Positions 22,823-30,414 of a DNA stretch of 39,199 nucleotides are shown here, piece by piece. The notes beneath the pieces were generated by a model. That model saw only the letters and a list, made by a program, of their open reading frames with translations. It was not told the origin of the DNA and made no database searches. The DNA comes from Actinomycetota bacterium (GTDB lineage: Bacteria; Actinomycetota; Actinomycetes; Actinomycetales; Microbacteriaceae). The stretch spans positions 1-39,199 of the forward strand of contig SXMH01000143.1 in assembly GCA_005777405.1 (NCBI GenBank), written 5' to 3'. A program made the position numbers and the translations under genes. Position 1 is the stretch's first letter. Each line of letters begins with the position of its first letter.

Positions 22823-23466
22823 TCTCGCGTGAACGTGACGTGGATGACCCCGCTCGGGGCTGTGACAGAGCTGACCTGGTAGTTGCGATCGAAGTGACGG
22901 AGGTCATCCCACAGCGATATTCCTCGACCGAGCACGATGGGCGTGATTGCAACGTGCAGTTCGTCCACGAGCCCCGCGGTCAGGTAGGGCCTCAATGACG
23001 TCGGCCCGCCGCCGATGCGCACATCGGCTCCGGCGGCAGCGTCGGTCGCGATCGCCAGCGCCTCGGTGGTCGAGGCGTTGATGAAGTGAAAGGTCGTGCC
23101 GCCCTGCATCTCGAGGGGTGGCAGGTCACGGTGCGTCAGCACGAACACGGGATAGCGGAACGGTGGCTCGTCGCCCCACCACCCGCGCCAGTCGGGGTCG
23201 TCGGGGTAGGCGTGCAGACCGAACTTGCCGGCTCCCATGATTTCGGCGCCGATGCCCTCGAAGTATCGCTGCGCGAACTCGTCGTCGACGCCGGTCGTGC
23301 CGGTGCCGGAGGTGTCGTGGAAGTTACGTTCGTGGAAGGTTCGTGTCGCGACATAGTGCTCGGTGAGTCGAGCCCAGTCCTCGCCAAATGGGCTTTCAGG
23401 GGTGGCATCGGCGGTCGCGGCGATGCCGTCGAGCGAGATCATGAGGTCGGCGCGAACGCGGGTCAT
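22819..23466 (-). CDS. dihydrofolate reductase-family protein (RibD C-terminal type)
   Basis: A 215-residue protein of the same fold as its downstream neighbour but clearly diverged from it. Motifs in order are RADLMISLDGIAA, EIMGAGKFGL, YPVFVLTHRDLPPLEM, DVRIGGGPTSLRPYLTAGLVDELH and ITPIVLGRGISLWDDL. Family members use NAD(P)H; the substrate is unknown. Its ATG overlaps the LuxR-type regulator's stop by four bases and has GGAGG seven bases upstream. The two reductases are probably controlled by that regulator. Confidence 0.87.
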   Translation of the reverse strand: MTRVRADLMISLDGIAATADATPESPFGEDWARLTEHYVATRTFHERNFHDTSGTGTTGVDDEFAQRYFEGIGAEIMGAGKFGLHAYPDDPDWRGWWGDEPPFRYPVFVLTHRDLPPLEMQGGTTFHFINASTTEALAIATDAAAGADVRIGGGPTSLRPYLTAGLVDELHVAITPIVLGRGISLWDDLRHFDRNYQVSSVTAPSGVIHVTFTRE

Positions 23467-25106
23467 GGTGCCTCCTCACTGTGCAGCGATGGTTGTCGCG
23501 ACGCTGCAACTCGCACGATACCCGCGCGAGAGCTGACGTGCCACCGTCGCAGAACGTCGGCGATGTGCTTCTCGACGGTGCTCACCCCGATGTCGAGCGC
23601 GTGTGCGATCTGCTGGTTCGTGCATCCTTCGACAAGCAAGGCCACGATCTCGCGCTGGCGGGGCGTGAGCTGCGGCACGTCATCGGCGATCACGGGTGCG
23701 AGGGCTCGGGCGACTCCGGCGCGACTCGAGACGCCGAACGCGTGCAGCACGCGGGCGACGTGCGTGCGCACGGTGTGCTCTGACACGAAGAGCGTCTTCG
23801 CGATGCCGGCGTTCGAAAGCCCCTCGGCCATGAGCTGGGCCACATCGCGCTCGCGCGGCGACAGGCCGAGCATCCCGCTCGCGGTGCCAGGGGGGAGCCG
23901 GCGACCGATGGCACGCAGCTCGCGCGATGCCGCGCGCAAGAACGACTGATGACCCGATTCGCGCGCTGCCCTCGCCGCGTCGGCGAGACCGCGCGCCGCG
24001 CCCCCGCGATCTCGGTTGTCGATGCGAGCTCGGGCGATGAGCACCGCCGCGTCCGCGGCTTCGATCCCTCGACCGTCGACCTGCGCTCGCTCTCGAGCCG
24101 ATGACGCGAAGTTGAGGGCCGAGTCGGAGTCGTGCGCGAGCAGCGCCACCCGGGCGCGCATGCGAGCGACTGTCGATTCAGCGATGGGATGGTGCTCGAG
24201 CGGCACCGCTTGCGCAAGCCACGAGGTCGCGGCGTCGAGGTCGTGCTCGAGCGCGGCGGCGGTGACGAGCAACTCGAGGCCCATCACTCGATCGATGATG
24301 CGCAGAGCGTCGAGCGAGGGCCCGCCTCCGCCTCGCAGCATGAGCTGCACGGCTCGGGGATAGTCGTCGAGGGCCACAGCGCCGTAGGCGGCGAGCACGT
24401 AGCAGCCGCGGGGGATCAGTCCTATCGGTTCGAGCGCCCCTGACGAGATCACGTCGACGATCTCGCGCGTCTGCTTGCGCTGGTCAGAGCGGCCGAGCAC
24501 GAGCGCAGAAGCCGACCGAGCGAGCAGTTCGCCGAGAGGCGTGGATGCGCCCGCGATCGCGTCGTCGACCAACCGCTGCGCTCCCGACACGTCGCCGCTG
24601 AAGAGCGACACCCTCGCCATCGTGAGTCTCATGAAGGTGAAGAAGGGGTGCCGGTCATCGCCGAAGAGCCGCGGCGGAGGCAGCGAATCGTCGAGGAAGT
24701 CAGCGGCAAGGTCGATGCGCGCGCACGCGAGCGCCGCCTCGACGAGCAGCACGCGCAGCGCAGCGCTCAGCTCGGGGTCGAGCGGTAGCGCCTCGTCGCG
24801 AGCGGCATCGAGCGTGCCGCCTCCGCAGCGCGGGTCGACAAGCCGGTCGTCGTCGAGGGCGGTCGAGGAGTGAGCGATGACAAGACCGGTGACCGCACGA
24901 GCGAGGGTCACGGCGTCGTCGTCGCGGGCGAGGGCAAGAGCATCCACCGCGGCGACATAGGCCTCATCGATGTCGCCGGCGCACAGCGCGCGGAAGCACG
25001 CGAGTCCGCGACCGAAGGCACCCTCGCCCGTCGACGGGGTCTCCGGGGCTCCGTCGTCGCCCATGATGCACCGCAGCACCTGGTCGAGCCGGTCGCGGCG
25101 GGTCAT
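23463..25106 (-). CDS. LuxR-type regulator with two tandem helix-turn-helix domains
   Basis: A 547-residue protein. Residues 1-410 are Ala/Leu/Arg-rich helical repeats, probably TPR-like. Two complete LuxR DNA-binding domains follow: LSPRERDVAQLMAEGLSNAG through VRTHVARVLHAFGVSSRAGV (about 415-467), and LTPRQREIVALLVEGCTNQQ through VEKHIADVLRRWHVSSRAGI (about 480-533). No P-loop ATPase of the MalT/LAL type is present. Two HTH units in one chain are rare; LuxR proteins normally dimerise to present two. The start follows TAGCCT by six bases, so the mRNA is leaderless. It heads an operon with two reductases, each joined by a four-base overlap. Confidence 0.88.
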   Translation of the reverse strand: MTRRDRLDQVLRCIMGDDGAPETPSTGEGAFGRGLACFRALCAGDIDEAYVAAVDALALARDDDAVTLARAVTGLVIAHSSTALDDDRLVDPRCGGGTLDAARDEALPLDPELSAALRVLLVEAALACARIDLAADFLDDSLPPPRLFGDDRHPFFTFMRLTMARVSLFSGDVSGAQRLVDDAIAGASTPLGELLARSASALVLGRSDQRKQTREIVDVISSGALEPIGLIPRGCYVLAAYGAVALDDYPRAVQLMLRGGGGPSLDALRIIDRVMGLELLVTAAALEHDLDAATSWLAQAVPLEHHPIAESTVARMRARVALLAHDSDSALNFASSARERAQVDGRGIEAADAAVLIARARIDNRDRGGAARGLADAARAARESGHQSFLRAASRELRAIGRRLPPGTASGMLGLSPRERDVAQLMAEGLSNAGIAKTLFVSEHTVRTHVARVLHAFGVSSRAGVARALAPVIADDVPQLTPRQREIVALLVEGCTNQQIAHALDIGVSTVEKHIADVLRRWHVSSRAGIVRVAASRQPSLHSEEAP

Positions 25107-25118
25107 GGCGTCAGGCTA
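25107..25118 (-). promoter_or_regulatory. leaderless -10 box (TAGCCT) of the LuxR-reductase operon
   Basis: On the minus strand TAGCCT is followed by GACGCC and the ATG at 25106. The 116-bp gap to the next gene on the same strand holds no other clear element. Confidence 0.6.
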
Positions 25119-25222
25119 CTCAGCCCGAGCGCCATCGTCTGCGGCGGGAGCGCGTCACCGAGGAGGAATAGGCCGAAACCGCCATAGTCCCCTTCACGCT
25201 CAGACTCCCGAACGTGAGAGAT

Positions 25223-26065
25223 CTAGGTCATCGACTGCGCGCCGATCACCGACAGCAGCTGCAGCTTCTCATGGCTTTCGCTGCCGGGCACGGCGGTGTA
25301 GACGAGCAGGATGTGCGAGTGGTCGGGGTCGACGAGCGTCTGGCAATGCAGTTCGAGTGTTCCGACCTCAGGGTGCACGAACCGCTTGGTCTCGCTCATC
25401 GGCAGCGAGACCTGCTGCTCGTCCCATAGGGCGCGAAACTCTGCGCTGCTCGCTCGCAGCTGTTCGGCGAGCGATGCGACGGCCGAGCCGGGCCCCAGGC
25501 GAGCGGCGACGGCGCGCGCGTTCGACACGAACACGCGCGAGAGTCGATCGTGGTCGCTCGGGTCATAGCGGTCGCGGGCGCGTTCGTCGGTGAACCAGCG
25601 GTAGGGCAAGCTGCGCGCAGGTCCGCGCAGACTCACGAGATCGCCGAGCAGCGCGACCGCGAGCGGAGTCTGCTTGAGTGACTCGCCGATCTCGGTGACG
25701 ATCTCGGCGGGGGTGTCGCCGAGGCGATCGAAGATGCGCAGCATGCCGGGGCTGATGTGCTCGCCAGAAGATCCCCGCTCGGGAGGACGATGCCCTGCCA
25801 GACGGAAGAGGTGATCGCGCTCGTCGAGCGAGAGGTGCAGGCCTTGCGCGATCGCCGCGATCATCTGCTCAGAGGGTTGAGGCCCTCGCTCGCGCTCGAT
25901 GCGCGAGTAGTAGTCGGTCGACATGTGGCAGAGCGCAGCGACTTCTTCGCGACGCAAGCCCTCGGTGCGGCGGCGCTGACCGCGGGGGAGTCCGACATCT
26001 TCGGGTTGCAGTGCCTGACGACGGTGGCGCAGGAAAGCGGCGAGGCCAGCGCGGTCGAGCGGCAT
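25223..26065 (-). CDS. XRE-family regulator with MmyB-like ligand-binding domain
   Basis: A 280-residue regulator. The N-terminal helix-turn-helix is [33 protein letters not shown], the hallmark of the MmyB-like group. The C-terminal PAS-like domain has the typical [24 protein letters not shown] and [22 protein letters not shown]. MmyB-like domains are thought to bind a fatty-acid-like ligand. Such regulators are very often divergent from a short-chain dehydrogenase they control, as here. AAGGGAG lies about eight bases before the ATG at 26065. Confidence 0.93.
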   Translation of the reverse strand: MPLDRAGLAAFLRHRRQALQPEDVGLPRGQRRRTEGLRREEVAALCHMSTDYYSRIERERGPQPSEQMIAAIAQGLHLSLDERDHLFRLAGHRPPERGSSGEHISPGMLRIFDRLGDTPAEIVTEIGESLKQTPLAVALLGDLVSLRGPARSLPYRWFTDERARDRYDPSDHDRLSRVFVSNARAVAARLGPGSAVASLAEQLRASSAEFRALWDEQQVSLPMSETKRFVHPEVGTLELHCQTLVDPDHSHILLVYTAVPGSESHEKLQLLSVIGAQSMT

Positions 26066-26118
26066 GGCGTGCTCCCTTCTGCCGGTATGAGTCGTGTCTA
26101 CAGGGTGCGGCGGAGAGC

Positions 26119-26143
26119 ATCCAGGGTTCGTGAATCCCAGGAT
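26119..26143. promoter_or_regulatory. 25-bp imperfect palindrome, candidate operator for the XRE regulator
   Basis: The arms are ATCCAGGGTT (26119-26128) and AATCCCAGGAT (26133-26143). Eight of twelve opposed positions pair. It lies in the middle of the 144-bp gap between the divergent XRE-type regulator and the SDR gene, where an operator serving both would be expected. Confidence 0.45.
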
Positions 26144-26209
26144 GACCGCGCCCTGGTTGCTGCCGCGTGTCAGGCCGAGGCTGGCATCACTGAACAAGAA
26201 AGGCCCATC

Positions 26210-27151
26210 ATGCCTCGTACTGCTGTCGACCTCACTCTGCCCGACCTCAGCGGTCGCCTCGCCGTCGTCACCGGCGCAAGCGACGGTATGGGCATCGTCA
26301 TTGCCCGCCGTCTTGCCGCTGCCGGCGCCGAACTTGTGCTGCCCGTGCGCAACCCCGTGAAGGGGGAAGCGGCCGTCGCGGCGATCACCTCCGTTGTTCC
26401 AGGTGCGACCGTGACGCTGCGCAGCCTCGATCTCTCGTCGCTCGACTCCGTGCACGCGCTCGGGCAGACCCTGCTGACCGAAGGCCGACCGATTCACCTG
26501 CTCATCAACAACGCAGGAGTCATGACGCCACCCGAGCGGCAAACGACCGCCGACGGCTTCGAGTTGCAGTGGGGCTCGAACCATCTCGGCCACGTCGCGC
26601 TCGTCGCCCACCTGCTGCCACTGCTGCGCGAGGGCCAGGCTCGCGTGACGTCGCAAGTGAGCATCGCGGCCCGTTCGGGCTCGATCAAGTGGGACGACCT
26701 GCAGTGGGAATCCGACTACGGCGCCGGCATGAAGGCCTACAGCCAATCGAAGATCGCGTTCGGACTCTTCGGTCTCGAACTGAGCCGTCAGAGCCGCGAA
26801 CACGGCTGGGGCATCACGAGCAACATCTCGCACCCGGGAGTCGCGCCGACCAGTCTGCTCGTCGCGCGCCCCGAGATCGGCCGCACGAGGCAGGCCCGCG
26901 GCCGCGGACTCATCGGCCTGCTGTCGCGGCTCGGTGCGATCGGCACCGTGGAGTCGGCGGCACTCCCCGCCCTCATGGCCGCCACCGCCGAGAACGGAGA
27001 TGGACTCTTCTACGGCCCGCAAGGTCCGGGCAATGTCGGCGGCGCCCCCGGTGAGCAGCAGCTCTACGCGCCGCTCGATAACCCGGAGGAGGGCCGTCGC
27101 GTGTGGGAGGTCTCGCAGCAGCTCGCGGGCGTCAGCTTCGCGACGGCGTAG
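26210..27151 (+). CDS. short-chain dehydrogenase/reductase
   Basis: A 313-residue SDR oxidoreductase. The coenzyme motif TGASDGMG is near residues 21-28, NNAGV near 102-106, the catalytic Ser in [10 protein letters not shown] and the YxxxK pair in AYSQSK. The long C-terminus with [17 protein letters not shown] matches the retinol-dehydrogenase-like SDRs that are commonly paired with MmyB-like regulators in actinobacteria. The substrate is unknown. AAGAAAGG lies upstream of the ATG at 26210. The gene is probably controlled by the divergent XRE protein. Confidence 0.92.
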   Translation: MPRTAVDLTLPDLSGRLAVVTGASDGMGIVIARRLAAAGAELVLPVRNPVKGEAAVAAITSVVPGATVTLRSLDLSSLDSVHALGQTLLTEGRPIHLLINNAGVMTPPERQTTADGFELQWGSNHLGHVALVAHLLPLLREGQARVTSQVSIAARSGSIKWDDLQWESDYGAGMKAYSQSKIAFGLFGLELSRQSREHGWGITSNISHPGVAPTSLLVARPEIGRTRQARGRGLIGLLSRLGAIGTVESAALPALMAATAENGDGLFYGPQGPGNVGGAPGEQQLYAPLDNPEEGRRVWEVSQQLAGVSFATA

Positions 27152-27171
27152 CGCGATTGCGTCGCGAGGTT

Positions 27172-27218
27172 CCGCGCCCGCCGCGCTCTCGCCCGTTCAG
27201 GGAGCGCGGCGGGCGCGG
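27172..27218. terminator. 17-bp perfect hairpin between convergent SDR and sigma factor genes
   Basis: The arm at 27172-27188 (CCGCGCCCGCCGCGCTC) pairs fully with 27202-27218 around a 13-base loop. It lies after the SDR stop and before the end of the sigma factor gene, so it can serve as a two-way terminator. A smaller hairpin TGGCCCG-CATCA-CGGGCCA (27222-27240) overlaps the sigma factor stop. Confidence 0.8.
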
Positions 27219-27230
27219 TCGTGGCCCGCA

Positions 27231-28457
27231 TCACGGGCCAATCGTCTCGATGAGATGCCGCCGCACCGCGGGGTGCCGGGTCAAGCCGATCGCGCGCTCA
27301 GCCGCAGCGTGCCGGCCCGCGTCGTCGCCTTGGGTGATCGCCAGCCGCGCGCGGCACACCCAGTAGGGCTGGTGCGCACCCACCGCCTCGGCGGGCAGGT
27401 CGTCGAGCATCCGCTGCGCCTGCTCCACGTCGCCGATTTCGAGCAGCGCGGCGGCAGCGCCGATCGCCGCGCCGATGGAAGGGTGCAGCTCGAGCAGACC
27501 GCGGTAGAGCGCGATGATCGACGACCACTCGGTCATGCCGCTGTCGCCTCGGCCGGAATGCACTGCGCTGATTGCGGCTTCGAGTTGAAATCGTCCCGGT
27601 GCCGCGAGCGCCGCCGCGAGTCGCAGCGTGTCGTCACCGCGCCGCCGCAGTTCTGCATTCCAGCGCGCGACGTCGTGCTCCGTGAGCGGCACGAATCGGC
27701 CATCGACGATACGCGCGCCGCGACGGCTCTCCGTCAGCAGCAGCAGCGCCAGCAGACCGAGCGCTTCTGCATGGCGCGCGCCGCCGAGGTCGACGATCGT
27801 CTCGGCGAGACGGATGCTCTCCGCGCGCATCTCGTCGTCGTCCACGGTCTGCTCCTCGTGCAGCGGGTTGGCCAGACCGTAGGCCGCATAGATCGCACGC
27901 AGCACGGCGTCGAGCCTGGCGGGCAGCTCGTCGGCCTCGAGTTCGCGCAGCCGCAGGCCGGCGGCACTGATCTTCGCTTTGGCGCGACTCAATCGCTGGC
28001 CCATCGTCGAGGGCGGCACGAGAAACACTGAGGCGATGCGAGCAGCGTCGATGCCGAGCACCACCTGCAGCATGAGCGGCGCGTGCACTCGCTCGTCGAT
28101 CGCGGGGTGAGCGCAGAGCAGCATCAGTCGCAGTCGTTCGTCGTCGATCGCCTCGTCACGGTGGTCGTGCTCTGTCGCGAACACCTGGTCAGCGCTCTCG
28201 GGGTCGAGGTTCGTCGTATGGGCGGAGCGACGCAGAGCGCTCACGGCGGCGTTGCGCGCGGCGACGCGCAACCAGGCTTCGGTGCTCTCGGGAACCCCGC
28301 GCGAGCGCCAGGTCTCGAGAGCGCCCGCGAAGGCCGAAGCAACGGCGTCCTCGGCCAGCTGCACATCGCCCGTTCGCCGCACGAGCCAGCCGACGAGGCG
28401 GCCGTACGACGCGCGATGCGCCGCCACGACTGCCTCGTCGGCCGTGCTGTACGTCAT
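27231..28457 (-). CDS. ECF42-type RNA polymerase sigma factor with C-terminal extension
   Basis: A 408-residue sigma factor, twice the size of a common ECF. Region 2 is AAHRASYGRLVGWLVRRTGDVQLAEDAVASAFAGAL, region 4 is PLMLQVVLGIDAARIASVFLVPPSTMGQRLSRAKAKI. The last about 220 residues (AIYAAYGLANPLHEE, LLALLLLTESRRGAR, IALYRGLLELHPS) are the DUF6596/TPR-like extension of group ECF42. No anti-sigma factor is encoded nearby, as is usual for this group. A YCII (DGPF) protein is directly upstream with an ATGA overlap, the standard ECF42 partner. The promoter at 29315-29341 fits the ECF42 consensus, so the operon is probably self-activated. Confidence 0.93.
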   Translation of the reverse strand: MTYSTADEAVVAAHRASYGRLVGWLVRRTGDVQLAEDAVASAFAGALETWRSRGVPESTEAWLRVAARNAAVSALRRSAHTTNLDPESADQVFATEHDHRDEAIDDERLRLMLLCAHPAIDERVHAPLMLQVVLGIDAARIASVFLVPPSTMGQRLSRAKAKISAAGLRLRELEADELPARLDAVLRAIYAAYGLANPLHEEQTVDDDEMRAESIRLAETIVDLGGARHAEALGLLALLLLTESRRGARIVDGRFVPLTEHDVARWNAELRRRGDDTLRLAAALAAPGRFQLEAAISAVHSGRGDSGMTEWSSIIALYRGLLELHPSIGAAIGAAAALLEIGDVEQAQRMLDDLPAEAVGAHQPYWVCRARLAITQGDDAGRHAAAERAIGLTRHPAVRRHLIETIGP

Positions 28458-28810
28458 GACATCGGCGGAATGACGGGTCGCACCTCGACGCTGCCGTGCA
28501 CCGCGGCGGGGCAGCGTGCCGCCCACTGCAGGGCGGTGTCGAGGTCGTCGACATCGATGACGAAGAGCCCGCCGAGTTGCTCTTTGGCTTCAGCGAAGGG
28601 GCCGTCTTGCACCGCGAGCGTGCCGCCGCGCATCCGCACCGTCGTCGCTGTCTCCGGCGGCATGAGACCGGCACCGTGCAGCAGCACGCCGCTCTCGCGC
28701 AAGGCCGCCACGTACCCCGCCCACGATGCCCAGTACTCGCCCGATCGAACCTCATCGGTGCGCTCGGCGAAGTCGGTGTCGTGCTCCACGGCCAGAATCG
28801 CGTACTGCAT
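28454..28810 (-). CDS. YCII-related (DGPF) protein, partner of ECF42 sigma factor
   Basis: A 118-residue protein with the family's name-giving motif, AVQDGPFAEAKEQLGGLFVIDV. The opening MQYAILAVEHDTDF and SWAGYVAALRESGVLLHGAGL complete the ferredoxin-like YCII fold. DGPF proteins are tightly linked to ECF42 sigma factors in actinobacteria and are often their regulon; their biochemical role is not settled. The ATG at 28810 has GGAGG six to seven bases upstream and lies ten bases after the SRPBCC gene. Its stop overlaps the sigma factor start by four bases. Confidence 0.92.
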   Translation of the reverse strand: MQYAILAVEHDTDFAERTDEVRSGEYWASWAGYVAALRESGVLLHGAGLMPPETATTVRMRGGTLAVQDGPFAEAKEQLGGLFVIDVDDLDTALQWAARCPAAVHGSVEVRPVIPPMS

Positions 28811-28820
28811 CGGTGCCTCC

Positions 28821-29270
28821 TCAGGCAGCTGCGGGCTGCACGAGCGGCTGCCCGGTCTCGAGCAGCGTCTTGAGGCCGGAGAGGATGACCACCCAGCCCT
28901 GGCCGAGCGAATGCGAGGTGGCGCCGTCGGGCAACCCCTCGTGCGTGAGGGTGAGCACGGTGACGCCGGCAAAACCCATTGACTTGTCGCTGAGCTCGAT
29001 CGTCACGGTGCTCTCGTCGAGTGCGGCCACGTCGGGCGCCCAGCTGCCGCGGAACGTCATGCGCACCTTCTCTTCCGGCACGAACTCGAGCACGTGCCCG
29101 GCGATGACCTCGTGGCCACCGCTCTCGTACGAGTATGCCTCGCCGGCCACCGCAGGGTAATGAGCCGCGAAGCCGTAGTAGTAGCCGGGGGTGACGGCGG
29201 GGTTGACGAGCGCGTTCCAGACCTCGGCGCGTGAGGCCTTGATCGCGAGGGGGAGGGTGTGTGTGGTCAT
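28821..29270 (-). CDS. AHSA1/SRPBCC-domain protein, first gene of the ECF42 operon
   Basis: A 149-residue protein of the activator-of-Hsp90-ATPase-1-like branch of SRPBCC: PLAIKASRAEVWNALVNPAVTPGYYYGF at the start, GGHEVIAGHVLEFVPEEKVRMTFRG in the sheet, and a long C-terminal helix SLGQGWVVILSGLKTLLETG. These proteins bind small hydrophobic ligands; the name does not mean Hsp90 activation in bacteria. AGAGGA lies about eight bases before the ATG. It is the first gene after the ECF-type promoter, so it is likely a direct target of the sigma factor. Confidence 0.88.
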   Translation of the reverse strand: MTTHTLPLAIKASRAEVWNALVNPAVTPGYYYGFAAHYPAVAGEAYSYESGGHEVIAGHVLEFVPEEKVRMTFRGSWAPDVAALDESTVTIELSDKSMGFAGVTVLTLTHEGLPDGATSHSLGQGWVVILSGLKTLLETGQPLVQPAAA

Positions 29271-29287
29271 GATGGTGGTCCTCTCTG

Positions 29288-29304
29288 CACGTCACCGTGA
29301 CGTG
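29288..29304. promoter_or_regulatory. 17-bp perfect palindrome in the leader of the ECF42 operon
   Basis: CACGTCAC-C-GTGACGTG lies just downstream of the predicted transcription start and 18 bases before the first start codon. It could be an operator or a leader hairpin. No dedicated regulator gene is adjacent. Confidence 0.55.
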
Positions 29305-29314
29305 CTGACAGGAA

Positions 29315-29341
29315 GACGCACGACAGGCGCGCATTTCGACA
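29315..29341 (-). promoter_or_regulatory. ECF42-type promoter (TGTCGA-N17-CGTC)
   Basis: On the minus strand TGTCGA (29341-29336) and CGTC (29318-29315) are 17 bp apart, upstream of the SRPBCC-YCII-sigma operon. This agrees with the reported ECF42 consensus of TGTCGA at -35 and CG(A/T)C at -10. The -35 box continues with AA, as often seen. Confidence 0.75.
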
Positions 29342-29390
29342 AACGCCGCAGATGTCGCCGAGATTCTTTTCGAGCGTCGGCGCCCGGGGC

Positions 29391-29402
29391 TAGCCTCGCC
29401 GC
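29391..29402 (+). promoter_or_regulatory. leaderless -10 box (TAGCCT) of the squalene-cyclase-like gene
   Basis: TAGCCT is followed by CGCCGC and the ATG at 29403. It lies about 50 bases from the divergent ECF promoter. Confidence 0.6.
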
Positions 29403-30389
29403 ATGACGATCTCGCCGACCGTGCTGCAGTGGATGCTCGACACCGACCCGGCATTGCGCTGGCAGGTCGAGCGCGACCTCGCCGACGAACCGGATGCCGT
29501 GTGGCAGCACACGCGAGGTCGGGTGGCGACCGAGGGGATGGGTGCAGAGCTGCTCGCGCACCAAGACCCCGACGGACAGTGGGCGGGTGGCGCGTACTTT
29601 CCGGCCGACTTCGACTGGGAGAGCGAGGAAGCGAAGGAGGGCCAGCCGTGGACCGCCACCACGTGGTCGCTCAACACTCTGCGTGAGTGGGGCCTCGGTT
29701 CTTCGGCGCTCGCCGGCACTGCCGAAAAACTCGCCGCGAACGCCCGCTGGGAATACGACGACCTGCCCTACTGGGGCGGAGAGGTCGACGCGTGCATCAA
29801 CGGCTTCACGCTCGCCAACGGCGCGTGGCTCGGCGCCGAGGTCGATGGAATCGCCACCTGGTTCGCCGAGCACCAGTTGCCCGACGGTGGCTGGAACTGC
29901 GAGTGGGTCGAGGGCTCGACGCGCTCGAGCTTTCACTCGACCCTCAACTCGCTCAAGGGCATCCTCGACTGGGAGATTCGCACCGGCGATACGCGACTGC
30001 GCGACGTGCGCCACACCGGTGAGGAATACCTGCTGAGCCGCCGGATGCTCTACCGAGCGTCAACCGGAGAGCATGTGGGCCCGTGGGTCGAGTCGTTCGG
30101 TTACCCCTTCCGGCACGTCTACACCTCGCTCAACGCCCTCGACTACCTGCGCAGAGCGTCGCTGCACGACGGCGTTCCTCCCGACGAGCGCGCCGCCGAC
30201 GCGATCGACATCGTGCGACAGGCGCAACAACCTGACGGCCAGCGCTCTGCAGGAACGTGGGTGCAGCAGCGCCACTTCGCCGGCCGCGAGTGGTTTGCGC
30301 TCGACGTACCGGTCGGCGAGAGTTCGCCGTGGTTGACGTTCTTCGCATTGCGCGTGCTGCGCTGGTGGGACGAATCTCTCGCGCAGTGA
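29403..30389 (+). CDS. prenyltransferase/squalene-cyclase-like alpha-toroid protein
   Basis: A 328-residue soluble protein of repeated alpha-alpha units, with QW-like phrases such as QDPDGQWAGGAY, LPDGGWNCEWVEG and QQPDGQRSAGTW. The catalytic DxDD motif of squalene cyclases is not seen, so cyclase activity is unlikely to be predictable. Proteins of this kind are widespread in actinobacteria and are usually annotated by fold only. WQVERDLADEP at the N-terminus is typical. The role is unknown. It has its own leaderless promoter, and the UvrA-like gene follows 25 bases after its stop. Confidence 0.78.
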   Translation: MTISPTVLQWMLDTDPALRWQVERDLADEPDAVWQHTRGRVATEGMGAELLAHQDPDGQWAGGAYFPADFDWESEEAKEGQPWTATTWSLNTLREWGLGSSALAGTAEKLAANARWEYDDLPYWGGEVDACINGFTLANGAWLGAEVDGIATWFAEHQLPDGGWNCEWVEGSTRSSFHSTLNSLKGILDWEIRTGDTRLRDVRHTGEEYLLSRRMLYRASTGEHVGPWVESFGYPFRHVYTSLNALDYLRRASLHDGVPPDERAADAIDIVRQAQQPDGQRSAGTWVQQRHFAGREWFALDVPVGESSPWLTFFALRVLRWWDESLAQ

Positions 30390-30402
30390 CGGTGGCAACC
30401 GC

Positions 30403-30414
30403 CAGACTGAGCGC
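30403..30414 (+). promoter_or_regulatory. leaderless -10 box (CAGACT) of the UvrA-like gene
   Basis: CAGACT keeps the A2 and T6 positions and is followed by GAGCGC and the ATG at 30415. It is weaker than the other leaderless boxes, and co-transcription with the preceding gene is also possible. Confidence 0.4.

Noticed and set aside
26209-26210. Start of the SDR gene much further upstream (about 25757)
   Set aside because: The extra frame is antisense to the regulator gene and does not resemble an SDR N-terminus.
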